Below, in pieces: positions 1-12,806 of a DNA stretch of 64,000 bases. A model generated the notes under the pieces. The model was not told where the DNA came from and did not search any database. It saw only the letters and a program-made list of their open reading frames with translations. Each line of letters begins with the position of its first letter. Position 1 is the stretch's first letter. This DNA comes from Adenanthera pavonina (Eukaryota; Streptophyta; Magnoliopsida; Fabales; Fabaceae): the NCBI GenBank assembly GCA_026686845.1, contig JAIVEN010000002.1, positions 41,185,001 to 41,249,000 on the forward strand. Reading direction: 5' to 3'. The translations under genes were made by a program, and so were the position numbers.

Positions 1-2490
1 GTAAAACTTTATTTTATGATTTGGTGCATATGTGGCTTATGCTTGTGAGTGCACCTTATAACCTTTTGACACCAAACATTGATTGTGAAATTAATTTGAT
101 AATCACTTATTCAATTCCTTATTCTTGAGTTTACTTATTTTATTTAATTATTTATTTATTTAGTTATTTCTTATTTGAATGTAGTAGGATGTGTGCAATA
201 TATATGGAAGTTAGTCATATGAATGTGATTGTGATGTATACAATTGAGTATGATTATAAGTTAGTTGTTGAACAATTGGTGCCTGAAGGACTAGTCATAA
301 ATTATACCTTCAAATTGCATGTAGAAGCTTAATGATTGAATAATACTGGATTAATAGAAATGTTTTAGGCATATGATTTTAGCAATGAACACATGTTGGT
401 CAAGATAAAGTATAATAGAGGTAGTAAATGATTAATGTGATCTTAGTTGATGAATTATATATGGTTGAGGATAGTTGAAACTCATTGAATGAATGTTAAT
501 TAATTATAAGTTTAGTTGATAGAGATCCATAGCTTAAGTTAGTCAAGGTTAGCATGAGTTGTGTAGTGTATTAGTGGTGGCCTAAAAGTCCATTTAGTGA
601 TAAGCTAATTATGACTTATATATATATATATATTATATTTTATTAAGTAAGATGGCTATTTCTCATTGTTATTTATATGATATACTACATGATATATTCA
701 CTAGGTGTGATGGTTATTCCTTACTATGATTTATGAGATATACTATATAATATATAATGCTAGGTGAGATGGTTATTCCTTTTTGTGGTTTATGATATGA
801 TGTGATATGATACGATATATGATAAAGGTTAAGATGATTAATCTACTTCATGACCAAATTTCACCTGCAAGAAGAAAAACAGCTATTTGTTGCACTGTTG
901 ACCTTCTTCCCTGCTATAGAATAGAATGGTAATATCTAAAACAACCATGTAAGGGCTGAAGAACAAGATAAGGGAAGAGGAATAGTGAGTTTGTGGGAAG
1001 AAAGAATAAATAGTTAAAGGATGATTGGGCTTGTTCTGAGTTTATCAAACTACTCATTGAATCTTCAAAGTTTGGTGACCAAGTGACTGAATAAGAAATT
1101 GAAAGCACCTCAATATGCTAGGTTCTTTGGGAAGAATTAAGTCTTTAGGTAGTCTTTCCCTATTTCTATGCTTCATTGGTTAGCTCCTTTCATGGGAGAG
1201 AAAATCTTGCCCTATCATTCTTTGTAACATTTATAAGTGAGATTGTGCTCTTTTTTTCTATTTTTATCCCACCTCTATTATTCATTCTATATTTAATTGG
1301 GTAGTTCTTGTTTGTAGTGTGTTTCTTGAATGTTACTTTGCTTGCCATGGACCTTTGCCTGTAGAAGGCTTCGTTGTAATCTCCTATGCCTATGAGTAAC
1401 AACCTTCCATTTGTGCCTTCTATCATTTAGATTTGTGATTTCTTCCTATTATGTTTGAAGCTATGAAGTTATAATTATCTTGTGCCTAAAAAATATTTTT
1501 TCATTATCTTGTGCATTTTAGAGCAAATTTAGACATAGCTCTAAGGGAGGCACAACTTCATAATTGTCAGAGGTAATGTTCTATTTTAATTCCCATTATC
1601 GTGCATTCAAACTTTATAGTATATTTGTCATATTTCACTGGTAGAATAAAACCCCCACATTGATTGTAGTTTATCATGTTCTAGTGTTGGTTGTGTTCTT
1701 TTTGTCAAGTCCAAATGTTGTTGGTTTATTAATCTTAAGATATAAATGATTACTATATAACTAGATTTTTTCTCCCATCCGTGCATCACGCGGAGGGATG
1801 TTTTATTTCGATTCTAAAATTAAGATATTTAATTCAACTAAGTCTTGTTCATAATTTAAACTAATTTGGAACATATACCAATCATATATATACTTCCAGT
1901 AGTAAAGAATGTATTGATACTGAGTCAAATAATAGTATAATATTTAGATGTTCTTAGAAAATGGCCACAAATATTTGGTAGTAAGTGAATTATAAATTTT
2001 TTTATAGGAATTAATGTATATGATGTTTATCTGTAATTTATCAGAGCCATGGAAAAAATATGTTAGTAAAATATAAACAAAAAGTTAGGTGCAATATAAT
2101 ATTTTCATATTGAGCATATTAAAACTTAGAATATCTTCGTATAGTTTGATGTTTAGTACTACATGAATAAATTTTACATTTTCATACAACACAATGATGA
2201 TAGATCAAGCATTCTTTTTCCCTAATGAATGTGAGAAATTATTATATTTGTTTATGTTAAATGTGAATTGTAAAAGAAATTTAATATTTTAATTTCTCTC
2301 CCTCCATACCCTTAAGAAAAAAGGCTAGTGTTACATATAAAGACTTTGTTAATAAAAAATGCTTGACTTATAAATAAATTGTATCAAAATATATTGTGCA
2401 TCTCTTACAAGAGAGATAACATCTCTTTAACAATTATGTTATAGTTGGTGGGAGAAAAAGTTGATAATATGATATAATGTTCACACCTCT
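1..2490. other. AT-rich intergenic DNA, no supported gene
   Basis: I see no convincing exon structure, RNA gene or transposon domain here. The stretch is AT-rich with TA runs near 614-634 and a degenerate tandem repeat at about 646-830. Short reading frames at 914-1108 and 1190-1426 on the minus strand have no recognisable domain. A small imperfect palindrome (CCGTGCATCACGCGG, near 1779-1793) resembles a motif seen in old plant repeats, but I cannot assign it to an element. Confidence 0.5.
646..830. repeat. Degenerate 58-59 bp tandem repeat, about three units
   Basis: The phrase GATGGTTATTCC or a close variant recurs at 651, 709 and 768, a spacing of 58 and 59 bases. Between recurrences the sequence keeps a TTTATGATATAC-like block and a CTAGGTG-like block. 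The third unit decays into GATATGAT-type simple sequence. Confidence 0.65.
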
Positions 2491-3773
2491 TGTAATAACC
2501 CTCATTACACTATCCTGAATTTAGTTTCAAGCTAATGGGAAGTGTACTAGATAATGTGTGCAAGACTGGAGAATGGATCCAAATGAAATAAAGCTAAAAA
2601 TGAAATAGAGATGGGCCACGCCACAGTGAGAGACACTCGAGATATTTCAATTTTTCTAGGTTGAGAGCAATTGCAGCGCGTTGAACTTATTTGCTCTGCG
2701 GTGAGAGTTGGAAAATTTTTTTATATCGGACGAGTTTCAGATGGAGAAAACAAAAAGAAAATTGAACAGAGAGAAGGAGGCTTTGCTAGGGTTTTCTTCT
2801 ACTGGCTTTTGGGAGTGATTTTGGACTCTAGAAGCTTGATTACAAGTTGGTAAGTGATTCTTGCTCCTCTCTTTTCATTTTTCTTCGGTTTTTGAGGTAG
2901 ATTTTTGAGTCTAAATGTTGGGTTTTCAGTTTTGGCTGATCTTACTGATTAAAATGGATGAAATAGGATTAAAGAGGTGTTATTTAGTGCTAATGATGCT
3001 TGGATATGAGTTTTAAAGGGAGTATGTGTGATTTATGAGGAACCCTAGGATGAAATTGCTTGACGGTATATGGAATCCAAAATGAATGGAATTGGTTAGG
3101 ATTTGAATGATCATTAGGAGTTCAATGATGTATGAAAATATTATTGGAACCTTAGGTTAACTATAATTGGTTGAATTACGGAATTTGGATAATTCTACTA
3201 TATGTTAATCGAAGATATTATGGTATTGTAAAGGTTGCTTGGTTGATCGGAGGAGTTCGAGTCATGGGTTGGCAATTCGAAAAGCTTATGGAATCGTGTG
3301 TCTGGAATTGACAACCTAAGGTAATTGGGTATTGTGTTTGTTTGTTATTTGTTGATGTGTATTTATATATATATATGTATATATGCATATCCTCGTTCAT
3401 ACTACAACATTGTTATGTGTGTATATAGTTTTTCTATATATCGTGGTATGTACACTGCTAAACATAGTATGGATTTTGATTTCTTGGCATTGATATGTGA
3501 TGTTGATGAACATGATATTACATGTGTACATAGCATGCTAGCATGATCATGATGATGAATATGATGATAATTTTATAGTAACATACACTGGATGACATGA
3601 TATGAACATCATCACCACATATACATTGTGAAAAATGGTGGATTGGGTGGTGATGATGAGATATGATATGATGATACGATATGATGATATATATGATATG
3701 GTGAAATAAGGAAGGGATCCCTGCCGCTGTATCCTCTCTTATGGTCCAGAGAGCCAGGTGGCAGTGGACTACA
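2491..3773 (+). mobile_element. T2-family LTR, 5' part (split copy A)
   Basis: It opens with TGTAATAACCCTCATTACA, matching the start of the complete T2 solo LTR at 49079 (TGTAACAACCCTCATTACA). Both then carry a CACAGTGAGA block, a purine-rich segment, a GTAAGTG donor-like site (2850 here, 49450 there), a TATA-rich stretch followed by a TATCGTGGTATG block, and AGCCAGGTGGCAG. Homology stops at 3773 and resumes at about 14057, so this is one LTR split by a later insertion of about 10.3 kb. Confidence 0.8.
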
Positions 3774-3822
3774 CCTTGCTTTCATAACTTTCTTTTCTTA
3801 TTCATACTATAGTCTCTTCTTT
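3774..3822 (-). repeat. 49-bp fragment of retrotransposon 3' spacer, inverted relative to 9291-9339
   Basis: These 49 bases are the reverse complement of 9291-9339 with one mismatch. At 9291-9339 the segment belongs to the spacer upstream of LTR C's polypurine tract. Here it stands directly upstream of the truncated LTR B. In the sense direction of each LTR it therefore occupies the same relative place. Confidence 0.75.
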
Positions 3823-5679
3823 CATGGTGGAAAACCTTAGGAACAAGTGATGGTTTCATGAAAAAGCTTAAGATTAAGGAAGTGAAATTTTTAGGTTTTT
3901 GAAGTTAATTTGGAATGAATAGTAATTGAGTTAGAAATGGAATTTGGTCATTCTGAGGCTATATTTAGATTCCTCATGAAAAATTACATGAAATAGAGGC
4001 ATAATTCATCATTTTTGAGTTAGAAATGAATTTTTGGTGAATTTTTGAAGAATTAGGGTTTCATGAATTGAAGAAAGTCATGGAACCATTAGTTTGAAGT
4101 TCTTATGAATTAACCCTTGGTTCAAGTTGATTTATTTGATATTTGGTGATGCATTAGGGTGTGAGAAAGCTTAAGGAAGTCCTTGAAATGGTTGAATCAA
4201 AGAGGAAAGACATAAAGTCTTATGAGTTAGCATAGTTACTTTTTCTCGCATTATATTGTCTTGCTATATTATATTGTGAATGATGACTTGCCATATTGTT
4301 TTTATGATGTTTGAGACTGGTTTTGGCTATTTTTATGAAATGGATAGTACCCGGGATGTCCATTTTCTATGCCGTTATAATGCCGAAATTTTTATAAATG
4401 ATATGGTGATTTATGCCTTGAAATGATTATTATGATGTTTTGAAAGTTTTATAGCATGCATGATAATGTAAATGTTTGAGATGTGACTAGCTACTGGGAT
4501 TTTCAAAATCTCATCACCCCAAATAATAACATGATAGGTCCAAGTTATGGAAGAAATCCAAGGGAGGCAAAGAGCTAAAGGAAAAGAGGAAGAAAATGAT
4601 GAATGATATTATTATGCAAGTCTTGATGTTATGTTTTGGGAATTTGTATAAATTCGTATGAAAGGGGATAAATCCTGTTTGATGCCTTGAATATATTATA
4701 AGTCCTCTATGATATTATGCATGAAATTGGAGCACTAAATGTCAATGTAAATGTGTTATGAAGCTTATCATGTAAGTTATGGCATAAGTTTGTTGGAGAT
4801 GACCAATATTGATTTGAGCAGGGGAACTCTATTCTAAACAGAGCATCCTATAAAAGTGTTATACATGCTTTTAAAGTAGACAGAACAAGCTTTTCATAGA
4901 GCTAAAGAGTACATAAATTGGATAAATGTATGAATTATAATGAATTTTTGAATCAGGGTTTAGAACAGGACAAGAGGGGGGAAAACTGAAATCTGGAAAG
5001 TAAGTACTGGAAAATTCAAAGGATAATATAAAATCGTACAAAACTCTAAAAATTCAGTGGTTTATATGTATAAAAAGATATATGTTTTAAGTTTCATATG
5101 CCACTAATTTGGAGTTAATTGGAGCTATATAATAGGAGATATGGAGTTTTTCCCAAAACTGTTCCAGTAAGAGTCAAATTCTGACCCTTCATGACTTAAG
5201 TAAGGTTATGCCCTGTTTAAGTGAATAAATATATAAGAAAAAAAATATGCCATTAAGTATACATATATAGATTTCAAATGACATAGATTATGCATAGTTT
5301 GGAATAGAATAGAAGGAGATATAATTTTTCAAAGTTGAGGTCAGAAAACTGGAACATAGCAAATTGACCAAATGAACAGTAAATATCCACGAAATTACTG
5401 TATAAATTGGCCCAATGATGTTACTGTTTTATATTTTTCCCATGTAGATCTGAATTTAAGAAAATTTTAGAGACTTGAATCAGCTCAAGATGATTTTCCT
5501 AGATTAAGTTATAAATTTTCAAAGTTCATCGGGTAAAAGAGAAAATACCAAATGAACAGTACCCTGAATTTTGTAAAATTCTGATTTTATTATATTATGA
5601 TTTTAGTCTCTAAATCATGATGAAAGGCATCTAAAATGATCTAATATATGGGAAATGGGCTCTAACATAAGGTGTTACA
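3823..5679 (+). mobile_element. T1-family LTR B, 3' portion (5' truncated)
   Basis: The first bases match the interior of LTR D (near 10858: CAAAACCTTAGGAACAAGT), so about 1.2 kb of 5' sequence is missing. The remainder keeps the T1 order: the GGGATGTCCATTT block, the hairpin TGGGATTTTCAAAATCTCA (4495-4513), an AG|GTCCAAG acceptor-like site (AG at 4536-4537), and the terminal GGTGTTACA. A tRNA-iMet-type primer-binding site follows at 5686-5697. Confidence 0.8.
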
Positions 5680-5720
5680 ATATTTTGGTATCAGAGCTTT
5701 GATACCAAAAATGTAACACC
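5671..5720. repeat. Palindromic head-to-head junction of two LTR ends with PBS
   Basis: The left outer arm GGTGTTACA (5671-5679) pairs perfectly with TGTAACACC (5712-5720). The inner arm TTTGGTATCA (5684-5693) pairs perfectly with TGATACCAAA (5700-5709). The loop is GAGCTT (5694-5699). The left half is the end of LTR B plus its PBS (5686-5697, TGGTATCAGAGC). The right half is the same structure inverted. Confidence 0.9.
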
Positions 5721-6301
5721 TTACTTTTATCTATATTTTTCCATATATCATAGCTACTTTCTAGTCAGTGGCTTGGCATTAGAGAAAAGCCTTAGGTCAA
5801 CATTCATACTAGCTGCTGATTAATGAGGTTTCATATCTTTTTAAAATCATCCTAGGCCATCTTCTTTCAGAGAACTATCAGAACTATAGGGCTCATCAAT
5901 CTTTCTCATCATCTCATACTCTTTAGAGGTATACTGCAACCTCAAAATTGGTTTACTACGACCACGAGATCTACTACGATCTCTGAGCCCTACTAGGATC
6001 CTCTGTGATCCTACATCTTCTCTTTACTGATAGGATCTAACTACGATCTAACTCTGAAAGGATTCACGACCTAAGGAAAACACATGTAAAACATCCTCAA
6101 TTAATGCAGCAACTATCATAAGCTATCCTTAAGACTAATCTCATATGCCACTAAACATTCTTAGGCCAGTTTCTCAAAAGGAATAATACTTCTCATCAAA
6201 AGGGAAAACTATAGTTAAGAGGATTACTTTCCTCTTTCATTGCAAAGATTTGCCCAAATCTTTGCTCTAAGAGCCAAGATCTTCGGCTCTGATACAAAAA
6301 A
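5712..6301 (-). mobile_element. Reverse LTR-end fragment plus 5' leader of a T1 element
   Basis: Bases 5712-5760 repeat the first ~50 bases of LTR C (compare 6302-6345) with few changes, so they are a short duplicate of an LTR 3' end read on the minus strand. Bases 5761-6285 show no coding content and fit the untranslated leader that follows a primer-binding site. That site (reverse complement, GCTCTGATACAA) is at 6286-6297, directly before LTR C. Confidence 0.65.
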
Positions 6302-9215
6302 TGTAACACCTTACTTTTATCTATATTTTTTCATATATCATAGTATGTACAATGTCTAAATTGCCCATATTAAGAGCTTGAACCATTAGTAGAACCAAAA
6401 TATTTAATTAAAAAAAAACGTGGTACTATTCATTTGGTTCTCAAGTTTTCTGGATGAATTTTGAAAAATCATAACTTAATCCAGAAAAATCGTATCAATT
6501 TGGTTCAAGTCTCTCAATGAATCTAGAAACATGACATACAAGATAAAAATATGACAACTTCTTTTAACCTGACCAATTAGTACAGTTTATTGCTCAAACT
6601 TATATTGTACAAATGGTCATTTCTCTCTTTTCAGGATTTTGGCCATAACTTTAAAAATTCGTATCCAACTCTATACTGAGCCAAATCATGCATTCTATAT
6701 GTCATTGGAAAGATATATATGTATACTTATCTTCATATTTTTCTTATACATTTATTTTGTCTAGACAGTGCACAGAATCAATTTGAATCACTAGGGATCA
6801 AAACATCACTTTTACTGGAACAGTCTTGGTAAAACTTGTATATCTCTCATTTTACAGCTCCAATTGAACTCAAACCAGTGGTATATTAACCTCAAAAGAT
6901 AAATATTTTCATAAATGTAAGCCACTGAATTTTTGAAGCTTTGTACGATTTTATATCACTTTTTAAAGAGAAGTAATATATTCAGTAAAATTCGCAGCCT
7001 TCACATCACCGTCCAGTTTTGACCCTTAACTTCAAAAATATACTATAAATTGTACACATATCCAAATTGAGTGTTCTTTAGCTCATTGAAAAGCTTATTC
7101 TCTTTAGTTTCAGATAGTATATAACACTTGACTTACTTGCCCTATCTCGGTCAAACAGTATTGACTTTACTTTCATTGCTACAAGATGAACTTCTAACAA
7201 TATAACATGGCAAAGTAGACTTCATAATAAGCTCATATGATCATTCCACATTTCAAATCCATGCCAAACATTTCATAATGCTCATAAGAACATAATAGTA
7301 CAAGAATACAGATCCATATGCATATACATAATTTTTATACATTATTTCAAAATATGGAATCATAGCTTGAAATTATCATCAAGCATCATTCTCCCTTTCA
7401 TTCTCTTTGGCTCCTTGATCTCCTTGACATTGCTTGTGCCTATCATTTGGGATACTTGAGGGGATGAGATTGGGGGCAATCTCAGTAGCAAGTTACATTT
7501 CATACAATTATGTCAATCATGTCAAATACTCACATTTGATCACATTTAATCACATCAATCATATTTAAACAATAAATTGCCACATTGGTTATAAAAAATT
7601 CGGCAGCATAACGGTTTGGAAAATGGACATCCCGGGGAATAAAACCCCTCATTTTACAGCCAAGACCAATCAAAGAAATCACAATTGCAATATGGCAACA
7701 CAATTTAATCATAGAAAGACAATGAAAGAACATAAAGCAAGAATATGAAACTTAGCTACCTTTGGTGCTTGCACTTGGCTTTCCTCTTTAAACCAAAGCT
7801 TCCTCTAGTTTTACCAAGCTTCCTCAAGTCCCTAAACATCATTCAACACATGCTCAAGCCATTGATTTCATGGCTAATTACAAAAAGCTCTCATAAAACT
7901 CTTGAAACCCTTAAATTCCCAAACTATTTATCTTAAGCTCTATCTTTGAGCCAATGCTTGTCTTTAAGGTTTTTCATCATGGGGAACTCATTTTTGTCAT
8001 CAAATACATGAAAATACAGCTCCTTCCCACCTTATTAGTCTGACCAAAATCTGTTCTTAAGGGGAAGAATTTGGTTTTTCAAAAAAACTTGCTTTAAAAC
8101 ACACCTAGTTTACTTTTCTTGAAAAATCTTATGTTTTCTTGTAAATTTATGGCTTAAAAACTCCTTCTCTCTTCTTATCATGCTTAGGCCAAGATTAGAA
8201 CAGCAAAGGGAGAAGGAGAAAATCCAAGAAAACTAACTCAAATTACTTAGAAACTAGGCTAGAACACTTACAAATTGAAAGGAACTTGCTTACCAATTTT
8301 CCTTGCTTTTCTTCCTTATTTTTCTTCTCTTTTTCTTTCCTCCTTCACGTGCTCCATCCTTTCTCAACTTTTCAGACCACTCCTCCCTCTTTCTCTCAAG
8401 TGTTTGTTCGGCCAAGTCATGAGCTCAAGTGGGAATTATATTAAACTCATCAATCAATAGGAATTTGCCACCAAAGCTTCTTGAATTTTCCTTAGAAAGT
8501 GACTTAATTAATTGAATAATGTAATTCTATTATATGCAGCTTGTTGGCCACGAAATAGGGAGTCTTTTGCTTCCAAAATATTGTACTTTTATTTATCCAG
8601 ATATATCTTGAACCGATTTGGACAAATAAAGCTACTTTAGCAGTATATTTTACTATTATTGGGATACTAATTATAATCATAAAATTACCATAATATAATT
8701 ATCCCAATTGGTCCAAATATAAGACCCACACATTTTTCTTGAATGAATACTGCTTCTTCCTGCAGTTCAGACTGATATTTATCGGGTAAGACATTAATAT
8801 TAAATCATAATTACCCAATAAATATTATTTTGTTTTTAATAAATTTCATACTATATTCCAATGGTCTAAGCTCATTGAGAGCTTCATTTTGACTATAATT
8901 TTTTATATTTATAAAAATACCCTTGATCCGGGATAAATTTATAATTTTTAAAACTTTCGGGTCATTAGGTGTAATTTTTCCCAAAATTCATAAACTTTTC
9001 TTCCATCCTCGTATGCGTCCACCGCCTTCAATTTTTTTTTCTTTAACGACAAAATCGTCATTTCCAAAATTCTTAAGGATAAAAATGTAATTTCTCATTT
9101 TTTCATCCAATCAAGAAAAATGACCTCTTTACCTTATTTCACACAAAATGGTATCTGCCTATTTTTGTAAATTTTCTATACATTTTTAATTATCTAATAT
9201 TTTAGGGATGTTACA
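6302..9215 (-). mobile_element. T1-family LTR C, full length, reverse orientation
   Basis: The left edge is TGTAACACC and the right edge GGGATGTTACA, giving TG...CA ends on the minus strand and 2914 bp. On the minus strand it reads as LTR D does: a GGCAGATACC block near the start, the AATTACACCTAATGACCC-type block, a GGTAAGC donor (G at 8293), the GGGATGTCCATTTTCC block, the hairpin TGAGATTGGGGGCAATCTCA (7465-7484), and an acceptor-like AG (7441-7440). A polypurine tract abuts its 5' end (9216-9233) and a PBS its 3' end (6286-6297). Confidence 0.85.
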
Positions 9216-9634
9216 ATTCCCTCCTCCTTAAAATAACAATACCTTTCATTAAAATTCATCTAATATTTTAGGTTTTTCATGTCAGGTACCAAAGAAGAGA
9301 CTATAGTATAAATAAGAAAAGAAAGTTATGAAAGCAAGGATGATGAATAAGAATGGGTATGTTACGTGGAATTTTCAATACCCCGAAGGTAAACTAAATT
9401 TATAATGTCCTTAACATTTCCTAACATGAAAGGTATTAGTCAGATCTTTCAGATACTATGAATGGAGGAATAAGACTAAAGTGAAAAGTTGACTTTTAAG
9501 TCATATAATTAAGATATGAAATTATTCTTCTAGTAAAAATGGTCTGGAAATTAGGAAATAAATAGAAGGAAAGTATGTGATACAAGTATGTATCCAAATT
9601 TCGAGGATGAAATTTATTTTAAGGGGGAGGAAAT
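9216..9634. mobile_element. Spacer between two divergent LTRs, with a polypurine tract at each edge
   Basis: The left edge ATTCCCTCCTCCTTAAA is a reverse-complement polypurine tract for LTR C. The right edge TTTTAAGGGGGAGGAAAT is a forward polypurine tract for LTR D. Before it comes the phrase TTTCGAGGATGAAATTTATT, which also precedes element K's polypurine tract at about 23007. The right half aligns, inverted, with 13530-13640 next to LTR E. It represents non-coding pol-to-LTR sequence of two elements joined tail to tail. No reading frame is recognisable. Confidence 0.7.
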
Positions 9635-12161
9635 TGTAACATCCCAAGAAAAATAAAATATGTAGAATTGTATAGAGATTTTTCAAAAATGGACAGATAC
9701 CGTTTTGCGTGAAAAAGGGCAAAGAGGTCATTTTTTCTGGTTGAATGGAAAAATGAGAAAATTATATTTTTTTTCTTAAAAAATTATGAAAAGGACATCT
9801 AGGTCCCAAAAGCATTGAAATGCACTGGGAGAAAGGAATAAAAAATTTTGGGGAAAATTACACTTAATGACCCGAAAGTTTCAGAAATTATAATTTAACC
9901 CCGGGTCAAGAGCAATTTTGTAAATATACAAAATTACTGCCAAAACGAAGCTCTCGACGAGAGAAGTCCAATGGTATATGGCACTGAGGGTTAATGTTCA
10001 GGAATAAAGAAATAATCAGTGCCGAGGGTCCAAAAGTAATAGTAAACCGATAAAGTAAACTGTGGGCCCTACCAATGGTTAAAAAGAAATCGGGTCTGGA
10101 TACGGGCCATACATAGATATCATTTGGGACAGGATAATTATGGAAATATAAAAATAAAATTAGAATAGTCCTGTATCTCAAAAATGTTAAATTACTGTAA
10201 AGACGATTTTATCGGTACGATTAAAAAGTATCCGGATTGAGGTGTGTCTGGATCAGGAAAATTGGACAATTTTTGGACACATTTTTCTCTCTCTCATGCG
10301 TGATTTGCTGCAGCCAATTGCCCAAATTATTTAATGATTTTTGAAGGCAAACTTCTTGAAGAAGGAGACCAAAAAGTAATCATGGTTACTTTTGTAAATA
10401 ACCATGATTAGCCATATTAGTAACCACATGATTAAGTCATTTAATTACCTTCTTTCCTCTGCATTTTCACGCGTGAACCAGTAGCTAGCCCAAAGGAAGA
10501 AAATGCAAGAAAAGGAAGGAGAAAAAGAGGAAGAAAAGGAAGAGGAGTCAAAGCAAAATCGAAACACCAATCGGTAAGCTTACTATCCATGGTTTTTGAA
10601 GCATGATTTATGATTTAGTTTTCTTCCTTTACACCTTAGGGTTTCAGCCAAATTGGGTTTTAGCATAGGAATGAGTTTTGGACCATGAAACTTAAGGGAA
10701 AGCATAGACTAGACACTAGAAGCATGAATCCATGGAAGGTTTGAAGTGATTTGAAGGAAATATTTTTTAATCACTATGAGATAATTTCGGCCAGGATAGG
10801 GGAAGTATTTAGAGTTGGAATTTCATGATTTTGACCTCAAAAATGGATTTCCCATGGTCCAAAACCTTAGGAACAAGTATGTTGTACAAAGAAAAAGCAA
10901 AGGAAAACAAAGTGTAAAATTTGGGTTTTAGTGTATAAAGTATTGTGTAATTCTGAAAAACCAATGGATAAATTGGTTCAATGATGATGTGGATAGGTTC
11001 AAGAAGGTTGTGGAAAGCTCGAAAAGTGGTGGACCAAGTTTGGAAAGCAAGGGAGCATCATAAGGTAGTTAATTTCCCATATTAGCATTATGTTATCATG
11101 TTTGTTTCAATGTATTTTATGCCTTGTCATATCATTGCAATGATATTTTGAGATGATTTATGTGTATTGGCTGAGTTGTTGGAGGGACATTGAGACCCCA
11201 GGATGTCCATTTGTCAAAACGAAACTCTGCTGAAATTTTTATGAATTCATATGACACAAATGTGATAATGCATTCAAAGTGTGTTAAGGTATGCAAAATG
11301 TGTTATCTTGATATTTTTATGTTGAATGTGATGATGTGATGGCTTGTTGGGTGTTAACTACTGAGATTCTTTGAATCTCACCCTCCCAATATTAACCATG
11401 AATAGGTAGCAACAATGGCAAGTCCACCAAGGAAGAGAAGGGAAAGGAGAACGACTTTGGCCATTAATGTGATAATTAAAGTATCAGCCATGAGTTTTGA
11501 TCTATTGCATAAATTGGTAAATGTGATGATAAATAAGTTTCTTCCAGATTTTAATATTCCTTTAAGTTCTAGCTAAGGTGTGGCATGATATGAAGATGAA
11601 TTATGGTCATGTAAATATCTTACAATTTTTGTATTGTAAGTATAAGGATACAAATGATCATTCTGACCACTACCAAATGAATGTTCTTCAGTATGGGCTG
11701 GTTGATGTATAAAGTATAAATTTTATCTATGTTTAAAAACTAGATAGAAAGAGCTTTCATGTGGTCTAAAGATCACTCAAATAGGATGAGTGTAAGATTT
11801 ATAGTGAATTTTTAAAGTTAGCCCAGAAAACTGGAATTTCTGAAATTGACCATATGAATGGTAGAAATTTATGAAATTTACTGTACAAATTGGCCAAATA
11901 ATTGCTCTGATTGATATTTTTCCCATGTAAATAATGTTTTAACTACACATGGAGACTTGGATCACATGCATACGATTTTTATTGATTTAGTTATGAATTT
12001 CTAAAGTTTAATTGGAATAAATGAATTAGATTAAATGAATAGTACTAAAGTTGGAAAAATTTTGTTATGGCATTTATTGTGATTCAAGATCCTACTATAA
12101 TATAAATAGACTTTAGAATGGTTAAATATGTGAGAAATGGGCCTATAAATGATGTGTTACA
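9635..12161 (+). mobile_element. T1-family LTR D, full length
   Basis: It runs from TGTAACATCCC to ATGTGTTACA (2527 bp), with a polypurine tract immediately 5' and a primer-binding site TGGTATCAGAGC at 12167-12178. Having internal sequence on both sides, it is not a solo LTR. Visible landmarks are the ACTTAATGACCCGAAAG block (9865-9881), a purine-rich GAAGAAAA segment (10500-10555), a GGTAAGC donor (G at 10574), the GGATGTCCATTTG block (11201-11213), the hairpin TGAGATTCTTTGAATCTCA (11362-11380), and AG|GTAGCAA (AG at 11404-11405). Confidence 0.88.
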
Positions 12162-12806
12162 CTTTTTGGTATCAGAGCCAAGCGGAAGTGATAAACAAGT
12201 ATTACTGAGATTCTTTGAATCTCACTCCCCCTTCAATGACTAACCATGCTAGGAAGAACCAATGTAAAAGAGCTAAGGAAGGAGCAAAAAGCATGCATAT
12301 AGTGACTATGTGAATAAAATAATATGTTTATATACATTCTCTAAGTATGATTAATATATGAATGTAAAGAACAATGATGACTGCAAGTTTGAGTGTATCA
12401 TAAGCAGTCATAAAGAGGAAGTATAATAAAATGATAATGTAATGAAATCATACGAATTTATGTATGAAGTTTACTCATGTAAATAAATGTATTATGTTAT
12501 ATGAGTAGAGTGATCATACATTGTGAATTTATTATTACAAAAATGGAATGAAGAGGAATTAAAACGTTCGCATCAGGAGACGAATAAGAGTAAAGACTTC
12601 GGAACAAGGAAAGATATCACGGGGTGACCCTTTGTAAGTTATTATGAATAAATGAGATTAGCAGCAAAGGATTTTTGAAAAGTTACAGTGAACCTTAGAC
12701 ACTCATAAACAACTTCAAGAAACTATAGTTGAAATTTCATCTTTGAGGCAATATCAGTCGCAGGTACCCCAAGTTGTATTAATGAACCTGGCTCTAATAC
12801 CAAAAA
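12162..12806. mobile_element. PBS and leader sequence between LTRs D and E
   Basis: The left edge is the forward PBS of LTR D (12167-12178). The right edge is a reverse PBS for LTR E (GGCTCTAATACCA, 12790-12802). A second copy of the LTR hairpin (TGAGATTCTTTGAATCTCA, 12206-12224) lies just after the forward PBS, suggesting a recombined LTR piece. The stretch near 12310-12350 resembles element K's leader near 18405-18450 (GTGAATAAAA...ATGTTTATAT...TTCTAAGTA). No coding region is seen. Confidence 0.6.

Noticed and set aside
914..1426. Minus-strand open frames near the left edge as a gene fragment.
   Set aside because: Neither shows a recognisable domain or credible splice sites, and both are short.
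11362..11380. Palindrome in LTR D read as a bacterial-style terminator or a CRISPR repeat.
   Set aside because: Copies are kilobases apart, always in the same place within LTRs and in plant DNA; there is no spacer array.
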